Assembly: GCF_001693275.1 (NCBI RefSeq)
Contig: NZ_CP016477.1
Span: 992,001-1,056,000 of the forward strand
Direction of reading: 5' to 3'
DNA: 64,000 nucleotides
From: Picosynechococcus sp. PCC 7117
GTDB lineage: Bacteria; Cyanobacteriota; Cyanobacteriia; Cyanobacteriales; MRBY01
Of the stretch, positions 17,255-23,875 are shown piece after piece. The notes below the pieces were generated by a model, which was not told where the DNA came from, did no database searches, and saw only the letters and a list, made by a program, of their open reading frames with translations. A program made the position numbers and the translations under genes. How positions within the stretch are numbered: the first letter of the stretch is position 1; each line of letters begins with the position of its first letter.

Positions 17255-18663
17255 GGCAGTGCCCCCCGCCACTGGATTACCTGTTGAGTCTGATGTTCAC
17301 CGAAACGCCTCTCCGCCGTAATTTCTAAATCCACCACCATTCCGCTCTGGAAATACTCTTGAGCCAAGGGCAGATCGCCTAAGCGTAGTTGATATTCTGA
17401 ACCAATTTGCTGCACTGCTTCTGGGGAGAGGCGTCCGCTATAACGGGTTTCGTAGGTGTAGCCCTCTCGAAATTGGGGTGTGGGATTACGGGTGCGGTAG
17501 GTGACCATAAATTGCGTGTCTAACCAATCGCTCCGAGGCCCTAGATCGAGGATGCTAAAAGTTAGATCGCGGTCAGTTCCCCGCAAACCCTGGCGGATCA
17601 ATTGGGTAGCTTCATCTGCCTGCATTGCCCGGTTAACTTGGATTTGGAAACCGTTACCCTGGGGTTGAACGGTGTAATCTAACCAAGCTTCCCCCGATTG
17701 TTGTACTGCTAACTGCCGACTGTCTCCCAGGCTGAGGCTAAATTGTGCTTGGTTAAAAGCAGTTTGGGGTTGATCAGCGGCCCAAGCCAGTTGAATCGGC
17801 GCAGTGAAAAGTTCGACATATTCGCGATAGGTATCGGGGACTTGGGAACCGCTGGCTAATTTGCTGCGTAATCCTGTAGGCGATCGCCAAATATTTTTGC
17901 TGAGGGTCGTCCCCGATCGTTCCAATGCGGCGAGAGAAATGGTGGTGTTGGGATTGTCGGTGGGGATAGCGGTTAAATTTTGAATGAGGGTCACAGTCCC
18001 AGGAGTTCCATTTCTGCCAGGGTTACCATCGGGAGCGTTACGACCATTGTGACCGGGGGTGCAGTAATAGCGTTGTTGAGTACATCGCTCTTCTTTTCTG
18101 GGTTTTTCTTCGGGATTATTGCTGGCCACTTCCTCCAGATGGCAAGTTTCGACGACCCAAGAGGAATAGGGACAACCACAGCCTTGACCCCCATAACCGC
18201 CTCGCCCCTCTAGTCCACCTTCACCACCACGATTGTCGATAAAAATGAGGCTGAGATCCTGGGGCTGTTGGTAGAAAATTGTCACATCCGCGCCATCGCC
18301 CCCATTACCACCGTTGCCACCTCGACCACCATCGCCCCCATCAGCGCCCCGAATATTGTGTTCTGGTCGTCGCCAATAGCTAGAACAGCGGGCTGCTTCG
18401 CCATATTCGCCGTCGGTGCCTGGTTCGCCGTCGCCACCTTTGAGGTCAAACGTGCGGGCGGTGCCATCAATAATGATTGTTTGCGCTTGGGCATTGCTGC
18501 CGGAGCGACCATCGCGACCAGGGCGACCATCGCGCCCCGTCTGTCCCCACGAGAAGGAGTTGTTGTAATAGGGATAATGCTGGGAAACCCCAGGGGCGAT
18601 CGCCCCGAGCATAATTACCCCGACCACAACGCTGCCAATTCCCACCCAATGGTGCCACTTCAT
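17251..18663 (-). CDS. secreted collagen-like Gly-rich protein
   Basis: A 470-residue protein of unknown function. An N-terminal hydrophobic segment (VGIGSVVVGVIMLGAIA) should export or anchor it. Residues about 35-225 are rich in Gly-X-X triplets (TGRDGRPGRDGRSG, GGDGGRGGNGGNGGDG, GRNAPDGNPGRNGTPG), broken by Cys-containing stretches (ARCSSYW, CGCPYSS, ERCTQQRYYCTPG) that may be disulfide linked. Residues 240-470 form a non-repetitive C-terminal domain. The triplets resemble bacterial collagen-like domains, though long uninterrupted GXY runs are absent. A surface or extracellular role is inferred. Confidence 0.68.
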   Translation of the reverse strand: MKWHHWVGIGSVVVGVIMLGAIAPGVSQHYPYYNNSFSWGQTGRDGRPGRDGRSGSNAQAQTIIIDGTARTFDLKGGDGEPGTDGEYGEAARCSSYWRRPEHNIRGADGGDGGRGGNGGNGGDGADVTIFYQQPQDLSLIFIDNRGGEGGLEGRGGYGGQGCGCPYSSWVVETCHLEEVASNNPEEKPRKEERCTQQRYYCTPGHNGRNAPDGNPGRNGTPGTVTLIQNLTAIPTDNPNTTISLAALERSGTTLSKNIWRSPTGLRSKLASGSQVPDTYREYVELFTAPIQLAWAADQPQTAFNQAQFSLSLGDSRQLAVQQSGEAWLDYTVQPQGNGFQIQVNRAMQADEATQLIRQGLRGTDRDLTFSILDLGPRSDWLDTQFMVTYRTRNPTPQFREGYTYETRYSGRLSPEAVQQIGSEYQLRLGDLPLAQEYFQSGMVVDLEITAERRFGEHQTQQVIQWRGALP

Positions 18664-18744
18664 TGCGTTTGACCCCTGATTTATCCGCCCGGATATTACT
18701 CCGTGACGGGCTAGAAACCTCTCTAGTTTCTAGTGTACCCAGCA

Positions 18745-18884
18745 GTCCACCAGGCAAAAGGCGATCGCCTAATTTTGGACGGATTTTTCTGCGCAACACT
18801 CCACATTCAACTGTTTATACAGAAATTTTCCATGTAAAAGTAATAGAGAGGACGCTATACGGAAATCATCCGCATAATACATAG
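18745..18884. repeat. cassette-array long repeat, copy A
   Basis: Starts GTCCACCAGGC, then GGCGATCGCCTAATTTTGGAC, and ends CGCATAATACATAG. From 18760 to 18884 it aligns with 19995-20116 (copy B), by eye about 70-75 percent identical. Relative to B it lacks about 39 bases after CCAGGC. The match to B ends exactly at CATAG, after which unique sequence leading into the 313-residue gene begins. Confidence 0.8.
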
Positions 18885-18895
18885 TTAAAGTAATC

Positions 18896-19837
18896 ATGTA
18901 CACCTTCACAGACGAGAGTGCCCAATTTGGGCAGGAGCTTTCTCATCAATTTGCGATTGAGTCAGCTGGTGCTCGCTATTCGGAGGTTCAGCAGTTTCGG
19001 GCCCTGATGTCAGCGTTTGGAAAAATTTCTCCCCGGTTTTTGGTAGAGGAATATCATGGGCAGAAACACCAGGTCTATTTCAATGGCAGTGGGTCTTGGG
19101 GACGGAGCCCTGCTCGGTGTGAATTATGCGATGTGGTTATTCTTGCATACTCGTACACATCAGGATTTCGCGCTCGGGTCACATTTCTTCAGGCTAAGCG
19201 CTCTACAGAATTTCATGCGGGAGTATGCAGGAGCTTCCCCAGTGAGGCTGACGAACTGTCGTTTAAAGCCAATCTAGAACAATGGGATTTGCTCTCTAGG
19301 AGGCCGGAAGTGCTTCCTGTTCCTCCTCTCATCGCCCAACCTCACATTCTTCAGGCAGCGATTCTTCCATCCGTTGGTTCATTCGGAGTGTTTCATCGAG
19401 GCAGCTGCAAGGATGTTGGTTTCTTTTATGCGTCAGCGGATCAGCTTCAGCCCGTGGCGCAAGGAAAAACTAAGTTTGGCCGTCTAAAGCTACCGGCCGC
19501 TTCACCATTAACACGGACAGTTGGTGGTTACAAAGAAAGGCTCTACTGCTGTTGCCTTCCATTGTTCGGTGCCGCTCTATACGAGTTGGAAATTGGCACT
19601 CCCATTGAACCTGCTTCTGATCACATCGCTAGAGGTCCAGGAAAATCCTCGTTGTGGGCTTGGGTTCGGGGGTTGCTACGATTTTATGTAGAACACAGCA
19701 TACAGAGGTCCGATACATTACAGGAAATATTGAATGGGCTGGTCGACGATGAGCAAGAAGAAACCGAATTCTTTGAATCAGCGCCCTCGCTATTGGTGGT
19801 GAAATCGAATGTGGACGCTGGTGAAAATGGCTTCTGA
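18896..19837 (+). CDS. cassette-borne protein, possible PD-(D/E)XK nuclease
   Basis: A 313-residue protein I do not recognise. Codon use differs from neighbours and there is no HIP1 site, so it looks acquired. Residues 75-101 read CELCDVVILAYSYTSG then RVTFLQAKRS; the spacing of D79 and Q99-A-K101 resembles the D...(E/Q)xK core of PD-(D/E)XK nucleases, with a possible helix-1 Glu at E22. This is inference only. A C-terminal helical part contains WAWVRGLLRFYVEH and an acidic end. It is bounded by repeat A upstream and an attC-like sequence that overlaps its stop. Confidence 0.6.
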   Translation: MYTFTDESAQFGQELSHQFAIESAGARYSEVQQFRALMSAFGKISPRFLVEEYHGQKHQVYFNGSGSWGRSPARCELCDVVILAYSYTSGFRARVTFLQAKRSTEFHAGVCRSFPSEADELSFKANLEQWDLLSRRPEVLPVPPLIAQPHILQAAILPSVGSFGVFHRGSCKDVGFFYASADQLQPVAQGKTKFGRLKLPAASPLTRTVGGYKERLYCCCLPLFGAALYELEIGTPIEPASDHIARGPGKSSLWAWVRGLLRFYVEHSIQRSDTLQEILNGLVDDEQEETEFFESAPSLLVVKSNVDAGENGF

Positions 19838-19877
19838 CAAATTGTCGCCTCAAACACCGCTGAACTCTGACGTTAAA
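19833..19877 (+). repeat. candidate degenerate attC site
   Basis: Begins TCTGACAAATTG at the stop codon of the 313-residue gene and ends GCTGAACTCTGACGTTAAA. The order (R''-like box at the stop, TCAA(A)C, GCTxAACTC, G|TTRRR) resembles integron attC sites, but pairing between arms is imperfect and the terminal loop is very short. Weaker than the candidate at 22141. Confidence 0.35.
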
Positions 19878-19926
19878 ATTTCATGTGGAGATCTACTTTT
19901 CTGAAAAGATCACATTATTTGACAAG

Positions 19927-20116
19927 AAAAATTAGGGCGTTGTCGCTGTCCACCAGGCGATAGGTGATCGTATCATCCTGCGTTGGTAAGTTTTGGCGAT
20001 CGCCTAATTTTGGACAGATTTTTTTTGCATAACACCCCATATTTAGCGGAGGAAAAAGTTTCTATACAAAAGTAACAGAGGGGACATCATACAGAAATCA
20101 TTCGCATAATACATAG
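19927..20116. repeat. cassette-array long repeat, copy B (most complete)
   Basis: Begins with the 33-nt block 19927-19959 (AAAAATTAGGGCGTTGTCG onward to CCAGGCG), identical but for one base to 22229-22261 and identical to 20624-20656. Continues through GGCGATCGCCTAATTTTGGAC and ends CGCATAATACATAG at 20116. The part up to about 19990 also aligns, with a short insertion, to the 3' end of the subtilase gene. Unique sequence of the GFA cassette starts at 20117. Confidence 0.82.
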
Positions 20117-20156
20117 TCTATGTGTGTGTCACCTAGAGGTCATAGAAAAAAGAAAG

Positions 20157-20558
20157 ATGACTGATTACTTTGGTTCTTGTCTGTGTGGAACCGCGAAATT
20201 TCAAGTACAAGGGGAGTTCGACAGCTTTTACCTGTGTCATTGTCAGCATTGCCAAAAAGATACAGGGTCGGCTCACTCGGCAAATTTATTTTCGCGGTCT
20301 GCTAAATTGATTTGGCTGGCTGGTGTGGATGCAGTGACTACATTTACGCTTCCAGGTACTCGCCACAACAAAAGCTTTTGTAAATTCTGTGGTTCAGCTT
20401 TGCCAAGCACTCAGATCGCTGATTTTCTTGTTATTCCCGCAGGGTGTTTGGACACAGAAGTTTCTATGTCGCCAACTGCCCACATCTTTACATCGAGCAA
20501 AGCTGCTTGGGACAGAGCGTTAGGGGAACTGCCAAAATTCAAAGGGTTGCCAAGTTGA
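20157..20558 (+). CDS. GFA/CENP-V zinc-domain protein
   Basis: A 133-residue member of the GFA (glutathione-dependent formaldehyde-activating-like) fold, a beta protein holding structural and glutathione-proximal zinc ions. The Cys motifs are all present: CLCG near residue 8, CHCQHCQKDTGSA near 28-38, and CKFCGSALP near 78. Many family members have no proven enzymatic role. Start MTDYFG chosen; a longer GTG reading from 20124 is possible. Such proteins are frequent integron cassette cargo. It lies between repeats B and C, has no HIP1, and appears acquired. Confidence 0.82.
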   Translation: MTDYFGSCLCGTAKFQVQGEFDSFYLCHCQHCQKDTGSAHSANLFSRSAKLIWLAGVDAVTTFTLPGTRHNKSFCKFCGSALPSTQIADFLVIPAGCLDTEVSMSPTAHIFTSSKAAWDRALGELPKFKGLPS

Positions 20559-20623
20559 GCGACCATCACATCACAAGTCAAAGCACGCTAACTTCACCAT
20601 CCTGAAATACAGTATTTGACGAA

Positions 20624-20713
20624 AAAAATTAGGGCGTTGTCGCTGTCCACCAGGCGCTTATTGGAATTTTTGTTGCAAAACGCAACTTTATGGTGCACAA
20701 TGCAATCATCTAG
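20624..20713. repeat. cassette-array long repeat, copy C (diverged)
   Basis: Starts with the 33-nt block at 20624-20656. Continues as TTGGAATTTTTGTTGCAAAAC, recognisably related to the TTGGACAGATTTTTTTTGC part of copy B, and ends CATCTAG just before unique sequence TTAGGAAAATAG leading into the antitoxin gene. A small hairpin GTTGC/GCAAC lies inside (20672-20686). Confidence 0.7.
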
Positions 20714-20726
20714 TTAGGAAAATAGT

Positions 20727-20945
20727 ATGTCTGTTGCTGTTCGTATCTCTAACTCTTTGGCGACAAAGGCTAAAATTCGTTCAAAAGCCATGCATCGTTC
20801 AGTTGCTGGTCAAATCGAGTATTGGGCGAAAATGGGGGAAATTCTCGAAGATAACCCTGATTTGTCTTTCGCTTTTGTACAAGAAATCCTCATCGGTAAA
20901 GAAGAGGCTGAGAACTCTGAATTAACACCTTATGAGTTCCAATAA
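20727..20945 (+). CDS. ParD-like antitoxin
   Basis: A 72-residue protein of the ParD-like ribbon-helix-helix antitoxin family: MSVAVRISNSLATKAK (beta strand and helix), HRSVAGQIEYWAKMG (second helix), then the toxin-binding tail ending LTPYEFQ. It should bind and neutralise the RelE/ParE-type toxin and repress its own promoter. The toxin that would follow immediately is now 0.9 kb away because of an IS insertion, so the antitoxin may be an orphan. AT-rich upstream sequence contains TGGTGCACAATGCA, a possible operator. Confidence 0.82.
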   Translation: MSVAVRISNSLATKAKIRSKAMHRSVAGQIEYWAKMGEILEDNPDLSFAFVQEILIGKEEAENSELTPYEFQ

Positions 20946-20960
20946 GAGGCCGTTTATAAA

Positions 20961-21844
20961 GTAAATCTTTAGGAAACTAGCCGACGTAGCATAAGACGAC
21001 TCATGGAAGCGTAAATCCCTGCCTCCGATACCTCTGGTAATTGCTCATAGTCCTTACTAAGGCGACGATACCAATTCAACCAACCGAATGTACGCTCAAC
21101 AATCCAACGTTTTGGTAACACCACAAATGCCTTACTGTTTCTGCTAATCACTTCCACCTTGGCTTGAACCATTAACCACAGACTTAAGGCAAAACGCCCT
21201 CCCCGATATCCGGCATCGACCCACATCAACCGAAATCGTCTCAATAGTTCCTGCTGCTGTTCCCTGAGTTCCATCACTGCCGCCAGGGTAAGGCTACGCT
21301 CTGAGCCATTCCCTTCAGAGACCAGGACTTTGTAGAGTAGCCCTAAACTGTCGACTAGCAGGTTTCTCCGTCTTCCTTTGACCTGCTTACCACCATCGAA
21401 GCCATAGACTTCGCCCTTTTTTCTGTCGTTTTAACCGATTGGCTATCAGCAATCAAGACGCTAGGTTCTGCGCTTTTCCCCACTGATTGGCGACAGCGGG
21501 TACGCAGAGCATGGTTGATTTCTTCCCAGACTCCTTGCCTCTGCCATTTGCGATAGTAGTAGTAGACTGTGGAAGAGGGAGGAAAGTCCTTGGGCAGATA
21601 GGCCCATTGACAACCCGTTTTGAGGAGATAGAAAATTCCATTGCAGACCTGTCGCATATCAGTGGTACGTGGATGACCGCCGGACTTTGGAGCAGGAATT
21701 AAGGGTTCTAGTAAAGCCCATTCTGCATCGCTTAAGTCACTGGGATAGGAAGCTTGAGACATTGGTGCTAGTTTCCTGTGTCGTTATGCTTATGTTTGAC
21801 CTTAACGACTTCACGGGCAACAATCCTATTCTCTTTATCTTTAC
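20961..21844 (-). mobile_element. IS5-family insertion sequence
   Basis: About 884 bases carrying one transposase in two frames. It is flanked by the 8-mer TTTATAAA at 20953-20960 and 21845-21852. The ends read GTAAATCTTTAGG (left) and, on the other strand, GTAAAGATAAAGAG (right). Because TTTATAAA is itself a palindrome, it may be either a target duplication or part of 13-bp inverted repeats with a shorter duplication. The insertion splits a toxin-antitoxin operon. Confidence 0.85.
20969..21762 (-). CDS. IS5-family transposase, two frames joined by -1 frameshift
   Basis: Frame A runs 21762-21355 (MSQASYPSDLSDAEW...; first catalytic Asp in IADSQSVKTTE). Frame B runs to 20969 and supplies WVDAGYRGG (second Asp) and ERTFGWLNWYRRLSKDYE (Glu). 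The frames meet at six A residues followed by G on the coding strand (21417-21422), where a -1 slip restores KTTEKKGEVYGFDGGK, the expected family sequence. This layout fits programmed frameshifting as known in several IS5 subgroups, so the element may be active. A simple mutation is the alternative. Confidence 0.85.
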
Positions 21845-21851
21845 TTTATAA

Positions 21852-22145
21852 ATACCCTCTAAAAAGAAAATCGAAGTATATCAAACTCCCTCCTTTACCA
21901 AGAGAAAAAAGAAGCTTCGTAAAAATGAAATTGCAGACCTAGATAATGCTGTTAAAGCGATTATTGAAAATCCAGAAATTGGTGTTCAAAAAAAAGGCGA
22001 TTTAGCTGATGTGTGGGTCTACAAATTTAAAATGGCAAAACAGGAAAATCTGCTTGCTTATAAGTGGGATGCGGAAAAAAGAATTCTTATTGCACTTGGC
22101 GTCCACGAAAATTTTTATCGTGATCTGAAAAAATCAAACTTCTAA
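21852..22145 (+). pseudogene. RelE/ParE-family toxin lacking a start codon
   Basis: The open frame ends KKSNF and carries the toxin family pattern: KIEVYQTPSFTKRKKKL, NPEIGVQKKGDLADVWVYKF, LLAYKW, ALGVHENFYRDL. The expected start position (before KKKIEVYQ) is TCT, and no ATG, GTG or TTG occurs before the conserved core. Restoring the pre-insertion sequence across the IS does not create one, because TAA lies in frame just upstream. The partner antitoxin is at 20727. Either the toxin is dead, or it used an unusual start. The frame itself is intact, suggesting recent loss. Confidence 0.75.
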
Positions 22146-22201
22146 CAACGAGTTCGAGCGCACAATCCCAAAGCTCCCTCTGCTCAACGTCGATGTTGAA
22201 A
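22141..22201 (+). repeat. candidate integron attC site
   Basis: Overlaps the toxin stop: TTCTAACAACGAGTTCGAGC ... GCTCAACGTCGATGTTGAAA. The left arm GTTCGAGC pairs with the right arm GCTCAAC if one C is left unpaired, the extrahelical base typical of attC sites. R''-like TCTAAC and R'-like GTTGAA frame the arms. Length of about 61 nt is normal for attC. No integrase gene is in the window. Confidence 0.5.
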
Positions 22202-22228
22202 ATTTGATTGGGCGATCGCCACATGAGA

Positions 22229-22261
22229 AAAAATTAAGGCGTTGTCGCTGTCCACCAGGCG
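22229..22261. repeat. 33-nt repeat block, copy D, inside the subtilase 3' end
   Basis: AAAAATTAAGGCGTTGTCGC to CCAGGCG spans the last codons and stop of the subtilase gene (minus strand). It matches 20624-20656 and 19927-19959 with one difference, all three in the same orientation. Confidence 0.9.
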
Positions 22262-23847
22262 ATCGCATAATCCTGGGTTGCTTGATTGGCTTGCTCGGCA
22301 TAGACAACCCGCACTTTATACTTTCCCGTTTGTGATACGGGGCAAAAAATATGTTCAACGCTATCAACGGAGCTGGTAGAGCGACATACCGCCTCGCCTA
22401 AATCATCAGCATCCGCTGGCAAGAGATAGAGATTGAGATCATTCAGGCCGCGATCCGTAAAACTTTCTCCCACATCATATAGACCATTATTGTTCTGGTC
22501 ATTCAAGTCCACCCAACGATCCCAAGTGAGGGTCAGGGCCACAAAAGAATCCCGTTGTAGGGGCATGGCGAAATGATAGTCCTGAAACTCTTGGGCGCTA
22601 ATTTTGTCGTAATTCCATCCCCGACTTGGCACAGGCGCTGTCGTTGACCGTTGTCCGGCGGCCAATTGTTGGTAAGCGCGCTGGGCGTTGAGTTGACCGG
22701 TACCCATTTCGATATCCAGGGGAATGTCAGGATTTTTGTAAGCGTCCCCTTCGAGCCAGGTGCGATTTTGTTTACTGAGAATCGTGCGGGTCATCTCCAG
22801 AGATTTCCCGTCCCCAGTATCAGCAATTTTATCGGCACTGTTGAGCAATACCGCTTTCATCACTTCATGGCGACGGGCAGCGAGGCTCCATTGGTCGGCC
22901 TGGGTTTTCAGTTGGCGATCGCCAAATTCCTGTAACAAGGCAACGGTGCCAGTGATGTGGGGGGCCGCGAAACTCGTACCGCTCACCCGGTCGATTTTAT
23001 TAAAGGTGGTGATCAGATTGAGCTGGCTACCAGGGGCACTGAGGCTAATGGCCCGGCGAGAACCCGTATTAATTTCCTGACGAATCAAACGACTGCCACT
23101 GCCCACAGGTAGGGAACTGAGATTAGCAAAATCAATCTTATTAAACACCTCCCCTTGGAACTGCGTGGTGTAGGCGGTAGTAATGCCGTTGTAATGATCC
23201 GTCGGAATCGGGATGCCACCAGTGCCTTGGTTTCCGGCTACCACATGGAGGACATCATAAACCCGCGCTGTCCAGTCTAAACATTGGGTCAAAAGGGCAT
23301 TGCCATCTAAGGCTGGATTCGGCCGGGGATCGCGACTGAGGGATTCTCCAAAACTGAAATTGATCGCCCGCACGTCGCCACCATTTTGTCGGGCAATGTG
23401 TTGGGTCGCGAGACATTCCTCCGGTTGGGCCGAATCGTCAGTGGAACCGATCGCCGAGGAAAACAGACGGGCTTCCGGGGCGACTCCCAGTTGGCGTTTA
23501 TCTTGTCCGACCATAATTCCCGCCACCATACCTGCGTGGTCATCGACATGATCATCGGGGGTCGCCTTTTCGTTGAGGAAAAACAGTTGGGAAAGTCCCA
23601 GTTGGGGTTGCCAGACGGCCCGTTTATCGAGGCCAAATTTACCAGGACGGCCAATTTCTACTTGGCCAATGGCGATTTTGCGACCTAGTAGATCATAGGG
23701 TTCACTGTGGAGGGTGGTGGCTTGGATCCCGTTGTCGCCGATAGAGGTATTAAAGTCCTGGGCGATCGCCCCTTTTATGCCCCCGAAAACCGTCAAACTA
23801 AGGGTAAATATCCCCAAAATCGACCGTTTTTGCCTAAATCTTCCCAT
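22234..23847 (-). CDS. secreted S8-family subtilisin-like protease
   Basis: A 537-residue S8-fold protein with a signal peptide (FTLSLTVFGGIKGAIA, cleavage near residue 29). Catalytic-type elements: DDHAGMVAGI (His104), VVAGNQG (oxyanion Asn206) and SGTSFAAPH (Ser292). The strand expected to carry the catalytic Asp reads IAIGQVEIGRPG, with Glu64 at or near that position, so activity needs proof. The C-terminal 130 residues form a beta domain with a Ca-site-like DQNNNGLYDVGES. It probably acts in the periplasm or outside. The 3' end contains the 33-nt block repeated in the adjacent island. Confidence 0.82.
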   Translation of the reverse strand: MGRFRQKRSILGIFTLSLTVFGGIKGAIAQDFNTSIGDNGIQATTLHSEPYDLLGRKIAIGQVEIGRPGKFGLDKRAVWQPQLGLSQLFFLNEKATPDDHVDDHAGMVAGIMVGQDKRQLGVAPEARLFSSAIGSTDDSAQPEECLATQHIARQNGGDVRAINFSFGESLSRDPRPNPALDGNALLTQCLDWTARVYDVLHVVAGNQGTGGIPIPTDHYNGITTAYTTQFQGEVFNKIDFANLSSLPVGSGSRLIRQEINTGSRRAISLSAPGSQLNLITTFNKIDRVSGTSFAAPHITGTVALLQEFGDRQLKTQADQWSLAARRHEVMKAVLLNSADKIADTGDGKSLEMTRTILSKQNRTWLEGDAYKNPDIPLDIEMGTGQLNAQRAYQQLAAGQRSTTAPVPSRGWNYDKISAQEFQDYHFAMPLQRDSFVALTLTWDRWVDLNDQNNNGLYDVGESFTDRGLNDLNLYLLPADADDLGEAVCRSTSSVDSVEHIFCPVSQTGKYKVRVVYAEQANQATQDYAIAWWTATTP

Positions 23848-23875
23848 GATCTTCCGCTATTAACCCAAAACTGAA

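Noticed and set aside
20559-20615. Possible attC site after the GFA gene
   Set aside because: GTTGAGCGACC and GCACGCTAACTT hint at arms, but the order and pairing do not fit an attC in either orientation well enough.
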